From the NCBI RefSeq assembly GCF_036379515.1, contig NZ_DASVGN010000002.1:27689-91688 (forward strand): DNA of 64,000 bases, written 5' to 3'. Origin of the DNA: Castellaniella sp036379515. GTDB lineage: Bacteria > Pseudomonadota > Gammaproteobacteria > Burkholderiales > Burkholderiaceae_B. Shown in pieces: positions 42,086 to 50,516 of the stretch. The translations under genes were made by a program, and so were the position numbers. A model generated the notes under the pieces. That model did not search any database, was not told the DNA's origin, and saw only the letters and a program-made list of their open reading frames with translations. How positions within the stretch are numbered: position 1 is the stretch's first letter; each line of letters starts with the position of its first letter.

Positions 42086-43648
42086 CTATCGGCGCGTGCG
42101 GCCCACACGACCCAACTGGGATTCGTGCGCATGCGCACCATTGGGCTGATGCTCGGTCGAACCATTCTTGCGAGGCCTGGGCGGTCGGCGCCCTGGCTTG
42201 GCAGATTTGGGGCTATGCGCAGCAGCCACCGGAGCGTCAGCCCTGGGCGCGTCACCCCGGGGAGTGCCCCCTTGAGGCTTTTTCCCACGGCGGGTCGGCT
42301 TGTGTGCCGCGCCATTGCCACGCGCACCCTGACGCTCGGCTCCATCGTCACGTGACGGACGCCCATGACGCGGAGGGCGCGAGGGCTTGTCGGAACGCGA
42401 CTCAGACCTGTGCTTACCCGCATCCGGATGCCCATTGGCCAACCCCCCACTGATGAGAAGCCCCGTTGTGAAAGGGTCGATGCGGTCAGCACGTCCGCCC
42501 GACACACGCCCACGGCGGTTCAGGCGCGCGCCATTCTGACCATTGCGCCCCGGCGTGCCAAAACCTGGCGGCAGTGCGCTCGCGTAAGAAAGCGGCTGGC
42601 GTTCGACCTGCTCTTCTGCATCATCATCCACTGACCGAACCAGGCCCAGCTGAACCATGAGCGCCCCCACCAGCTCGGGTGAAAGCTCGTCCCAACGCCC
42701 ACGGCGCAGGTTCGACGGCAGAACGACGTCGCCAAAGCGGGTCCGGATCAGGCGGCTCACCGTCACGCCAGCCGACTGGAACATCCGCCGGACTTCCCGG
42801 TTGCGACCTTCGCTGAGCGTGACCCGGTACCAGCGGTTGCTGCCTTCTCCGCCGATGTAGTCCAGTGAATTGAACTGAGCATGACCATCGTCGAGTTCGA
42901 CCCCCGTGGTGAGATCTGCCTTTTGCTGGTCACCCAGTTCACCCAGCACACGCACGGCGTATTCGCGCTCGGCACCATAGCGAGGATGCGACAGGCGATT
43001 GGCCAGGTCGCCTGAGGTGGTCAAGATGAGCAGGCCTTCGGTATTCAGATCGAGGCGCCCCACCGACAGCCACTTGCCGCTGCGAATGCGGGGCAAACGC
43101 GCAAACACCGTGGCGCGGCCTTCCGGGTCGTCGTGGCTGACGATTTCGCCCGCCGGTTTGTGATAAAGAATGACACGAGGGAGCCTGTCGGTCTTCGGAC
43201 GGGAAATCAGGCGCCCATTGACACGCACCTTGTCGTTGGCCCCAACCCGCTGCCCCACGTGGGCAGGCTCGCCATTCACCGACACACGACCGGCAATGAT
43301 CAACTCTTCCATGTCGCGCCGTGAACCTATGCCCGCGTCGGCCAGCACCTTGTGCAACTTTGGCGTGAGCGCGTCGCTATTCATGTATTGGCCCAGGTGA
43401 TGGCCCGCCGGGTGCACCTCTTGCAAGAAAGACAAGGCGCGATCGGCTTCTTCGGGCGTTCCCGCGTCGACCAGCTCCGTCTCACGCTCCCCTGCAGCAG
43501 AATCAGCGGCAGCATCTCCCCGACGACGGCGAAATGGGGTGCGCAGCTTGCGTCCCCGCGACCGGTTGTTGCGCCCTTCGGCGGCCGGCTTGGCTCCGAC
43601 AGAGTCGACGACCTCGGTATGCGGCGGCGTTTCGAGTTCTGCTGTCAT
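42086..43648 (-). CDS. rluB: 23S rRNA pseudouridine-2605 synthase (RluB-type) with long basic tails
   Basis: A 520-residue protein of the RsuA/RluB family. An S4 RNA-binding domain (LHKVLADAGIGSRRDMEELI, about 97-145) precedes the synthase with catalytic Asp200 in VGRLDLNTEGLLILT and the EGRNREVRRMF block. The core would need about 250 residues. Here about 90 residues (Arg-rich) precede it and about 150 (Arg/Pro/Gly/His rich, apparently disordered) follow. M89 could be an alternative start, but neither start has a well-spaced ribosome site. The gene lies between scpB and rimP. Confidence 0.92.
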   Translation of the reverse strand: MTAELETPPHTEVVDSVGAKPAAEGRNNRSRGRKLRTPFRRRRGDAAADSAAGERETELVDAGTPEEADRALSFLQEVHPAGHHLGQYMNSDALTPKLHKVLADAGIGSRRDMEELIIAGRVSVNGEPAHVGQRVGANDKVRVNGRLISRPKTDRLPRVILYHKPAGEIVSHDDPEGRATVFARLPRIRSGKWLSVGRLDLNTEGLLILTTSGDLANRLSHPRYGAEREYAVRVLGELGDQQKADLTTGVELDDGHAQFNSLDYIGGEGSNRWYRVTLSEGRNREVRRMFQSAGVTVSRLIRTRFGDVVLPSNLRRGRWDELSPELVGALMVQLGLVRSVDDDAEEQVERQPLSYASALPPGFGTPGRNGQNGARLNRRGRVSGGRADRIDPFTTGLLISGGLANGHPDAGKHRSESRSDKPSRPPRHGRPSRDDGAERQGARGNGAAHKPTRRGKKPQGGTPRGDAPRADAPVAAAHSPKSAKPGRRPPRPRKNGSTEHQPNGAHAHESQLGRVGRTRR

Positions 43649-43685
43649 GGGGTTCAGTGACTCCTACACAAATGTTTTAAAAAAT

Positions 43686-44273
43686 CTAGTGAGTAGCCGC
43701 ATCAGGCGGCTGCAAATCATTGCGGGTATCCAGCAGCAAGGCATCCAGAGCATCGCCCGGTGCCTCGGTATCCAGAGCAGGCAATTCGTCTAACGCCTTC
43801 AGGCCAAGATCGTCCAGAAAGCGGCGGGTAGTCCCAAAAAGGGCGGGCCGCCCAGGCGCATCGCGGTAGCCCAGCGCCTCGATCCAGCCCCGGTCTTCCA
43901 GTGAACGAATGATCTGGCTGGAAACCGTCACCCCGCGAATGTCTTCGATATCTCCGCGTGTCACGGGTTGACGCCACGCAATGATTGCGAGCGTCTCGAG
44001 TACGGCACGAGAGTAACGAGGCGGTTTTTCGGGATTCAGGCGCCTCAGATAACGCTGCATGTCTGGGCGGCTTTGAAAACGCCAGCCGCCAGTCAATGAA
44101 ACCAACTGGAGCCCTCGCTCCTGCCAATCGAGCTGCAATGCAGCCAGATGGCGGCGGACATCGTCTGCGGAAACTGCGTCTTCAAACAAGGTACGCAAAC
44201 TGGCAACCGATAAGGGCGCCTCTGCACACAACAAGGCGGCTTCTAGCACCCGCAGGATTTCCGTTTCCGTCAT
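43686..44273 (-). CDS. scpB: Segregation and condensation protein B
   Basis: A 195-residue winged-helix kleisin-associated subunit of the Smc-ScpA-ScpB condensin. The start ILRVLEAALLCAEAPLSV and the core YSRAVLETLAIIAWRQPVTRGDIEDIRGVTVSSQIIRSLEDRGWIEA region are typical. scpA is not adjacent (upstream lies an initiator tRNA on the other strand). The C-terminal tail is acidic. The rluB gene follows 37 bases downstream. Confidence 0.95.
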   Translation of the reverse strand: MTETEILRVLEAALLCAEAPLSVASLRTLFEDAVSADDVRRHLAALQLDWQERGLQLVSLTGGWRFQSRPDMQRYLRRLNPEKPPRYSRAVLETLAIIAWRQPVTRGDIEDIRGVTVSSQIIRSLEDRGWIEALGYRDAPGRPALFGTTRRFLDDLGLKALDELPALDTEAPGDALDALLLDTRNDLQPPDAATH

Positions 44274-44298
44274 TTTATCGTGAACTCCAGGACTTTGC

Positions 44299-44327
44299 TT
44301 GCATTATTTTCGCAGACTTGCTATAGT
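44299..44327 (+). promoter_or_regulatory. Promoter of the initiator tRNA gene
   Basis: TTGCAT (44299-44304) and TATAGT (44322-44327) are separated by exactly 17 bases, and the tRNA begins 13 bases after the -10 box. This is the expected layout for a stable-RNA promoter. Confidence 0.65.
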
Positions 44328-44339
44328 CTCACCTCCAGA

Positions 44340-44416
44340 CGCGGGGTGGAGCAGTCTGGCAGCTCGTCGGGCTCATAACCCGAAGGTCACAGGTTCAAAT
44401 CCTGTCCCCGCAACCA
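44340..44416 (+). tRNA. tRNA-fMet (initiator, anticodon CAT)
   Basis: A 77-base tRNA with CCA encoded. Initiator marks are visible: the first base C is unpaired with A at position 72 (CGCGGGG against CCCCGCA), and the anticodon stem carries three G-C pairs (GGG...CCC) around the loop CTCATAA. The T-loop is GTTCAAATC. It is a single-gene unit with its own promoter and a terminator. No other tRNA is in the window. Confidence 0.97.
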
Positions 44417-44428
44417 AATACAGAATCT

Positions 44429-44459
44429 GAGCCGACTGTCGCAAGCAGCCGGCTCTTTT
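44429..44459 (+). terminator. Intrinsic terminator after tRNA-fMet
   Basis: GAGCCG (44429-44434) pairs with CGGCTC (44450-44455), extended by CTG/CAG after one A/C mismatch, with TTTT directly after the stem. It begins 12 bases past the tRNA CCA end and also stands near the 3' end of the opposing channel remnant. Confidence 0.8.
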
Positions 44460-44474
44460 CATTCTGATGCCCCA

Positions 44475-44857
44475 TTACCGCATCGCCATCCGTTCAAAGC
44501 GGCGGTCGGGTACGAACCAGATGGCGGCGACCACGGCGTACAACAGGCAGGATACGTAAGGTTGCCACTCCGCCACAAGCAGTGCCACCACATACAGCAC
44601 GGCAGAGATCCAGCCTTTCACGTCCCGGCCCACAGCACACGGCCGCGAATGCCGTCCGTCACGCGCATCAGGTGATGATGATTGTTCCAATAGATTCCGA
44701 CATAGATGAAGCTCAGCACATAGCTCAGGGCCACCGGCCATTGGCCTAGTAATGCCCGCCAATCGGGGGCGAACGGCGGCTTGAGCTCCAACACCATGAT
44801 CGTCAGCGCAACGGCCATGACGCCATCGGTGAAAGCCTCGAGCCTGCCAGAATCCAT
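44475..44857 (-). pseudogene. TMEM175/DUF1211-family channel gene, internally deleted and frameshifted
   Basis: Two fragments of one small membrane protein lie in different frames. The first (from MDSGRLEAFTDGVMAV to GRVLWA, stop TGA at 44618-44620) is the N-terminal half of a TMEM175-type potassium-channel-like protein, including YVGIYWNNHHHL. The second (from VGRDVKGW to FVPDRRFERM, stop at 44475) is its C-terminus. About 60-70 residues usual between them are missing. The join is at GTGGGCC (minus strand, 44633-44627), which could be read in either parental frame, as expected from a deletion between short direct repeats. An upstream in-frame start at 44941 also exists. Confidence 0.8.
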
Positions 44858-44949
44858 GCGATGCACCGCTTCTGCCACCTGAGCCTCTTGTTCAGAAAAG
44901 AATGGAGGTTCAGTAGAGCTTAAGATATGCACTCTCGTCAAAGGACCCC

Positions 44950-46341
44950 ATGACTGTTCCTACTGCTACCGGCCATCTTTCGCCCTGGCGCAGCATTCTG
45001 CAGCAAGCATGGCCGATTCTGATCACTTCATGGGCAGCCACGGTATTTGCGGCAATGGACACCGCCATGGTGGGCCACACCAGCGCGGCGGATCTGCAGG
45101 CCATGGCATTGGGGGCTTCGATCTACATTACCGTCTTCATTGGTTTGATGGGGGTCGTGCACGCGCTGATTCCGATCATTGCCCAACATTTTGGCGCCGG
45201 GCGGCTGACCGAAGCAGGAAGGGCCTGGGGCCAAGGCATCTGGCTGGCATTGGGGTTGTCCGCACTGGGCGCCAGCACCATGCTCTTCCCAAAGCTGTGG
45301 CTTTCGTTGTCGGGAAATGTCGAGCCGGAAGTCCGACGGTTGGTCGCGGGCTACCTGCTGGCCCTGGCAGGCGCGCTCCCCGCCGCACTGGTCTTTCGCA
45401 CTCTCTACGCCACAGCAACCGCCATCTCGCACACGCGTGAGATCATGTTCATCAACTTGAGCAGTGTGGGCTTCAAGCTGGTGTTCAACCTGTGGTTCAT
45501 CTTCGGTGGCCTGGGCGTTCCCGCGCTGGGGGCCGTGGGTGCGGGTGTGGCCACGCTGCTGACCAACTGGATCATGCTCGGAGCAGGCCTCTGGATGGTA
45601 CGGTCCCGTGCTGCCTTCAAGGCATTGTCGTTGCGCCTTGGCCGCCCAAACCTGGCCGCCCAGAAGGAGCTGCTCAGGCTCGGACTCCCGATGGGGGGCT
45701 CCTATCTCGTCGAGATCTGCGCCTTCAGTTTCATGACGCTGCTCGTTGCCCGCGACGGGCTATACGCCAGTGGCGCGCAGCAAATTCTAGCCAACCTCAT
45801 CGCCCTCTGCTACATGATCCCCATGTCATTGAGCCTGTCCTCGGCCTCTCAGGTGGCACAAGCCGTGGGAGCCCGTGATGCCTCGCGAGCGCGCCACACC
45901 GGGCTCCAGGGAATCGGCCTGGTGATTTTGGGCGCAACGCTCACGGGTGTGTTTCTTCTTCTGGCGTCGGGCTGGATCGTGCGCGCCTACACGAACGAAC
46001 GAGAAGTCGCGTTCCTCGCGCTGGCCCTCTTGCACATAGCACCCATCGTTCACTTTTGCGATGCCATGCACTGCACCGCGGCGTACCTGCTGCGAGCCTA
46101 CAAAGTCGCCACCGTACCCTTTGTTCTGCAGATTGCGGCCCTGGGCGGGCTCGGGCTCGTTGGCGGCTGGTGGCTGGCCTACGGCCCAGGTACAGGCCAG
46201 CTTGCGCCATTGGCGCTCTGGATCATGCCGGGCGCCCCCGTGGGGGCGGCAACCATGTGGATGATGTCTGCAGCCGGCCTTGCCGTCGCCGCCCTGCTGC
46301 TATTTACCTGGTATGCCCGCGTGCTTCGCCGCCCGTTGTAG
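44950..46341 (+). CDS. MATE-family multidrug/cation antiporter
   Basis: A 463-residue inner-membrane exporter with about twelve hydrophobic helices. N-terminal features ITSWAATVFAAMDTAMVGHTS and the later LRLGLPMGGSYLVEICAF match the NorM branch of MATE proteins. AAGGA precedes the ATG by five bases. The last 38 bases overlap the 3' end of the opposing PAS-GGDEF-EAL gene. Substrate unknown. Confidence 0.92.
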   Translation: MTVPTATGHLSPWRSILQQAWPILITSWAATVFAAMDTAMVGHTSAADLQAMALGASIYITVFIGLMGVVHALIPIIAQHFGAGRLTEAGRAWGQGIWLALGLSALGASTMLFPKLWLSLSGNVEPEVRRLVAGYLLALAGALPAALVFRTLYATATAISHTREIMFINLSSVGFKLVFNLWFIFGGLGVPALGAVGAGVATLLTNWIMLGAGLWMVRSRAAFKALSLRLGRPNLAAQKELLRLGLPMGGSYLVEICAFSFMTLLVARDGLYASGAQQILANLIALCYMIPMSLSLSSASQVAQAVGARDASRARHTGLQGIGLVILGATLTGVFLLLASGWIVRAYTNEREVAFLALALLHIAPIVHFCDAMHCTAAYLLRAYKVATVPFVLQIAALGGLGLVGGWWLAYGPGTGQLAPLALWIMPGAPVGAATMWMMSAAGLAVAALLLFTWYARVLRRPL

Positions 46342-48049
46342 GAGACGATGGCGAACCACCAAAACGTCGTATCAACGCGTCCAGGGGCTGGGGACGCCAA
46401 TAAAGGAATCCCTGGATCAAATCGACGCCGGCCTGTTGTACGGCTTCCGCCTGAGGCTGCGTCTCCACGCCTTCAGCCACGACCGTCAGGCTCAGGGCAC
46501 GTGCCAAATCCGTAATCGCCTTCACGATGGAAAAGTCGACCGCGCTTTCTGCCACCTTGGCGATGAAGGATTGGTCAATCTTCAGCGTATCCACCGGCAG
46601 GTTCTTGAGATAGGCCAACGACGAATAGCCGGTACCAAAGTCGTCAATGGAAAGATGAGCACCCAGGCTTCTCAATTGGCGCAGAACATCGGCCGTCGCA
46701 ACCGGATCACGCATCACCACGCTTTCGGTGACTTCGAAACCAAACTGCACGCGTGACGCATCCAGTGCTGCTTCCGCGAGCGTTCGCTGCACCATGGTGA
46801 CGATGTCGGCCTGCGCAAGTTGGCGAGCCGACAGATTCACCGACAAATAAAGCTGCACATCGCTTCGAACTGCCGCAATCCAATCACGGGCATGGCGGCA
46901 GACTTCTTCGAACACCCATTGCCCGATGGAGACGATGAGGCCACTTTCTTCCGCCACCGGAATGAATTCTGCCGGCAGCAGCAAGCCGCGTTCGGGATGC
47001 TCCCAACGCAGAAGCGCTTCGGCCGCCACCACGCCAGCTCCGTCTGCCGACACGATGGGCTGGTAGTACACCCGCAGCTGACGCTCGGCGAGCGCCACAC
47101 GAAGCTCGTTTTCGAGCCGCAGGCGCGACGAGATTTCGCGACGCATTTCGGGATCGAACAACACAGAATGCCCGCGTCCGTCCACCTTGGCGTGATACAT
47201 GGCATTGTCGGCAGCCCCCAGTAGGGTCTCGGCATCGTCGTCTTGCGACGCCAGCGCCACCCCAATGCTGGCTGTCAGAAAAACGCTATCCGTGCCCAGA
47301 TCGACGGCCGGGGCGATGGCTGCAAAGATGCGATCTGCAATCGAGCAGGCATCGTCAAAAGTCGTGACACCGGGACAGAGCACCAGAAATTCATCGCCCG
47401 AGAGCCGGCCCACAATGTCTGCAGGCCTGACGGCCGAACGCAATCTTTCGGACACCAGAACCAGCACGCGGTCACCCGCCGAGTGCCCAAGACTGTCGTT
47501 GATGCGCTTGAAGTGATCCAGATCGACGAAAAGCGTCGCAAGCCCTTCCTCGACCGCCGCACTATGCCCATCGACGCGAACCAGCAAGGTTTCAAGCCGC
47601 GCCAGCAGCAGCCTGCGGTTGGGCAGCCCGGTGAGATCGTCGTAATACGCCTGCTTTTCAAGCAACTGCTTACGTCGCTCCCGCTCGGTCACATCGCGGA
47701 TGAAACTGTAGAACTGGGTTACCCCGCTGCGCTCGAGCGTCCAGCGAGTCAGCTCGACCGGGAACTCGCTGCCGTCACGCCGCACGGCAGACACCAGACA
47801 CGGCTCACCGATGGAACGCGCCTTGCCTGTGGACAGGTAATGTCTGAACCCGTTTTCATGGGCCCGCCGGTGTCCGGCCGGCACAATGGTGTCTGACACC
47901 CGCTGGCCCAGGGCTTCGGACCGGTCCCAGCCAAACATGGTTTCGGCTGCACGATTCCACTCGGTGATGAGACCCTGGGCATCCATGCCCACGAAGGCAT
48001 CGGAGGAGGAATCCAGAATCTGCCTATCTTCTTCGACAATCGGGCTCAT
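46304..48049 (-). CDS. PAS-GGDEF-EAL cyclic-di-GMP signalling protein
   Basis: A 581-residue cytoplasmic protein with no membrane segments. The order is a PAS sensor (about 1-125, ending FYSFIRDVTERERRKQ), a diguanylate cyclase domain with SGDEF in place of GGDEF near residue 217, and an EAL phosphodiesterase domain (AAEALLRWEHP near 343, VNLSARQL, DDFGTGYSSL, VAEGVET). The EAL catalytic blocks look complete, so c-di-GMP hydrolysis is likely. SGDEF is a tolerated variant, so cyclase activity is open. The tail is Gly/Ser/Thr rich. It overlaps the MATE gene tail to tail. Confidence 0.93.
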   Translation of the reverse strand: MSPIVEEDRQILDSSSDAFVGMDAQGLITEWNRAAETMFGWDRSEALGQRVSDTIVPAGHRRAHENGFRHYLSTGKARSIGEPCLVSAVRRDGSEFPVELTRWTLERSGVTQFYSFIRDVTERERRKQLLEKQAYYDDLTGLPNRRLLLARLETLLVRVDGHSAAVEEGLATLFVDLDHFKRINDSLGHSAGDRVLVLVSERLRSAVRPADIVGRLSGDEFLVLCPGVTTFDDACSIADRIFAAIAPAVDLGTDSVFLTASIGVALASQDDDAETLLGAADNAMYHAKVDGRGHSVLFDPEMRREISSRLRLENELRVALAERQLRVYYQPIVSADGAGVVAAEALLRWEHPERGLLLPAEFIPVAEESGLIVSIGQWVFEEVCRHARDWIAAVRSDVQLYLSVNLSARQLAQADIVTMVQRTLAEAALDASRVQFGFEVTESVVMRDPVATADVLRQLRSLGAHLSIDDFGTGYSSLAYLKNLPVDTLKIDQSFIAKVAESAVDFSIVKAITDLARALSLTVVAEGVETQPQAEAVQQAGVDLIQGFLYWRPQPLDALIRRFGGSPSSPTTGGEARGHTR

Positions 48050-48087
48050 AAGTCACTCTGTTCAACGACGTGAAAAACACGCGGTAT

Positions 48088-48534
48088 TCATTTTGAGGCA
48101 GCGGGATCGGCTTCGGCAGGCGTGGCATATTTCCCGCCGGCCGCAAAATTGATCGCCTGCATTTCAGACTTGCAGGTGGAGCTTCCGTAGAACACGACCT
48201 TGCCGTCCTTGACCATGATGACGGCATCTTCAGTCGCGGAGTACACACCCGCATACTGATAGCACACGAAACCCTGCAGATTGCCGGATTTTTCCTTGGG
48301 CGGCACCCCCATGGAAGCCACGATGGGCGCTGCCTCCTGACCGACCGTAATAGAGTTCATGACCTCACGGGCATGCTGAGCCTGGGCGCTGCTCATGGGG
48401 GCACTCAGCGAAGTCTTCGCAGCATCGTACCCGGCCTGGACCAGCTGGCCTGCACCTACCGCGGCGCACCCTGTCAGACCGCCTGCCAGCACTACCCCCG
48501 CCACACGCACCACCCAACGTACGCTCTTGCTCAT
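48088..48534 (-). CDS. Small lipoprotein, SmpA/BamE-like
   Basis: A 148-residue exported protein with a lipoprotein signal (lipobox LTGC near residue 22, Ala next). The C-terminal half contains SITVGQEAAPIVASMGVP, which resembles the start of BamE-like/SmpA folds, then strands with VCYQYAG and VVFYGSSTCKSE; two cysteines there could pair. The Ala after the lipobox Cys suggests outer-membrane sorting. It lies between the c-di-GMP protein and asnB, only ten bases from asnB. Function unknown. Confidence 0.8.
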   Translation of the reverse strand: MSKSVRWVVRVAGVVLAGGLTGCAAVGAGQLVQAGYDAAKTSLSAPMSSAQAQHAREVMNSITVGQEAAPIVASMGVPPKEKSGNLQGFVCYQYAGVYSATEDAVIMVKDGKVVFYGSSTCKSEMQAINFAAGGKYATPAEADPAASK

Positions 48535-48544
48535 ACGAACACAC

Positions 48545-50446
48545 TCACCCTATGCTCTTGCCTGATTGCCAGGCCTGGAACATCAACACACTCCAGAGGC
48601 GCATTGCATGGTTGGCACGGCCGGCCAGATGTTCTCGCCAGACATGGCGAATCACCTCTGAATCAAAATAACCTTCTGTACGCAACCGTGGTTCGGACAG
48701 CAATTCTTCAGCCCAGCCTCGCAAGGGTCCCCTCAGCCAGGCTGCCAGCGGCACTGAAAAGCCCTTCTTGGGACGATCGACCAGCGGCTGCGGCACATGC
48801 CGATACAGAAGCTGGCGGACTACCCATTTACCCTGCCCATCTCGCAGTTTGAGCGACAACGGCAGCCGCGCGGCAAACTCGACCACCGAACGATCGAGAA
48901 ACGGTGCGCGAGTCTCCAGACTGTTGGCCATGGCAGCCCTGTCGACCTTGGCCAGCACGTCGCCCGGCATGTATTCCAACGCCTCCATGGCCATGACCCA
49001 CGCCGCATACTCTGACACGAAGCGCCATGATGTCGGGTCCAGCGACTGGCTGCGCAGCAGGGAATCGGGCTCGGTCGCCCCCAAAACGACGGCAGCCGGA
49101 TCGTTCCAGAAGCTGCGGGTACGCGAATACAGCGCCTCACGGCTGCAGGCATCAATCACGCCCCGCAGTTTTTCGAGCTTTCCGCGCAAGGGCAAAGGCG
49201 ACGCCATGCGCACCGCACCCGCCCGCAGGAAGTGAGGTACCTTCGAAAGGCCCGCCCAAAGCCTGGGTAAATAACGGTGATGTGTGTAGCCCCCAAAGAG
49301 CTCGTCTGCGCCATCGCCACTGAGCGCAACGGTGACGTTGCGCCGCGCCATCCGGCTCACAAGATAGGTTGGAATCTGCGAGCTGTCGGCAAATGGCTCG
49401 CAAAAGAGCCGCGGCAAATCGGGCACCACGGCCAACGCATCGCGGTCACTGACGTAGAGCTCGGTATGGGCAGTTCCCAGATGAGCGGCCACGGCGCGCG
49501 CGTGAGACGCCTCGTCGTAGGCCTTGTCATCGAAACCGATGGCATAGGTGTGAACCTGCTGCAAAGACTGCTTCTGCATCAAGGCGACGATCGTGCTGCT
49601 GTCGATGCCGCCACTGAGGAAGGCCCCCAGGGGCACATCTGACACCATCTGCCCCGCCACGCTGGCCGATAGCAAAGATTCAAGCGTGTCCACCGCCTGA
49701 TCATCGGACCCCTCGAACGGCGCCTGCGCTCCGCTGGCCATCACGGCGCGGTAATCCCAGTAGGCCTCGGGCACAGCATCGTGAACACCCGCGCGCACCA
49801 CGACGAAATGGCCTGGTTGCAGCTTGTGGATTCCCTGATAGATGCTATGAGGTTCAGGAATGTAGTTGTAACGCAGCAGCAGCGCCAGGGCCCCACGATC
49901 CACCTGGCGCAGGAAGGCGGGGTGGACCTCCAGCGCCCGCAGCTCGGATCCAAAGAGCAAGGTTGCCCCTTGCCATCCCCAATACAGGGGCTTTTCACCC
50001 ATGCGGTCGCGCGCCAGCGCCAGCGTGCGGTCCTGTCGATCCCACACCGCGAAGGCAAACATGCCCGACAAGGCTTCGAGAGTGCGGGACAGCCCCCAAT
50101 GCTCCAGAGCTGCCAGCAACACTTCAGTATCAGAATGCCCACGCCAGAGAATCCCAGGGTTCTGCTGTTCCAGCAAAAGGCGCAGGTCGGAAAAATTGTA
50201 GATTTCGCCATTGAACGCCAGCACGTAGCGTCCACTCTCGGACACCATGGGCTGATGACCCGCCAGAGAAAGGTCAGCAATGGACAGACGCTGGTGTGTG
50301 ACCCCAAAGTCGGCCACCGGGTCGAGCCAAACCCCCTGGTCGTCGGGCCCGCGATAATGCAGCGCCTCGCCCATGGCCTGCAGGACAGCCATGCGGTCAC
50401 CCGGACGTGGACCGCCATCCCGCAGATAGCCCGAAAAACCACACAT
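48545..50446 (-). CDS. asnB: Asparagine synthetase, glutamine-hydrolysing
   Basis: A 633-residue class II amidotransferase. Cys2 (MCGFSGYL) is the glutaminase nucleophile, with YRGPDDQG, GHQPM and FNGEIYN blocks. The synthetase half has the PP-loop LSGGIDSSTIVALM and SGDGADELFGGYTHH. Length and sequence resemble the AsnB forms linked to surface polysaccharide loci, which may amidate sugars, but no glycosyltransferase is near, so plain asparagine synthesis is equally likely. A stem-loop overlaps the region of its ribosome site. Confidence 0.92.
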   Translation of the reverse strand: MCGFSGYLRDGGPRPGDRMAVLQAMGEALHYRGPDDQGVWLDPVADFGVTHQRLSIADLSLAGHQPMVSESGRYVLAFNGEIYNFSDLRLLLEQQNPGILWRGHSDTEVLLAALEHWGLSRTLEALSGMFAFAVWDRQDRTLALARDRMGEKPLYWGWQGATLLFGSELRALEVHPAFLRQVDRGALALLLRYNYIPEPHSIYQGIHKLQPGHFVVVRAGVHDAVPEAYWDYRAVMASGAQAPFEGSDDQAVDTLESLLSASVAGQMVSDVPLGAFLSGGIDSSTIVALMQKQSLQQVHTYAIGFDDKAYDEASHARAVAAHLGTAHTELYVSDRDALAVVPDLPRLFCEPFADSSQIPTYLVSRMARRNVTVALSGDGADELFGGYTHHRYLPRLWAGLSKVPHFLRAGAVRMASPLPLRGKLEKLRGVIDACSREALYSRTRSFWNDPAAVVLGATEPDSLLRSQSLDPTSWRFVSEYAAWVMAMEALEYMPGDVLAKVDRAAMANSLETRAPFLDRSVVEFAARLPLSLKLRDGQGKWVVRQLLYRHVPQPLVDRPKKGFSVPLAAWLRGPLRGWAEELLSEPRLRTEGYFDSEVIRHVWREHLAGRANHAMRLWSVLMFQAWQSGKSIG

Positions 50447-50450
50447 GAAC

Positions 50451-50490
50451 CTGCCCTGAAAAAAAGCTTATGTTAGCCGCTTTCAGGCAG
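50451..50490 (-). promoter_or_regulatory. Leader stem-loop covering the asnB ribosome site
   Basis: On the minus strand CTGCCTGAAA (50490-50481) can pair with TTTCA-G-GGCAG (50461-50451, one bulged base). The downstream arm contains AGGG, the likely Shine-Dalgarno seven bases before the asnB ATG, so the hairpin would hide it. A run of T lies just before this arm. Regulatory effect is inferred. Confidence 0.4.
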
Positions 50491-50516
50491 TACCGTGGGC
50501 CTGGCCAGCCCGGGCG

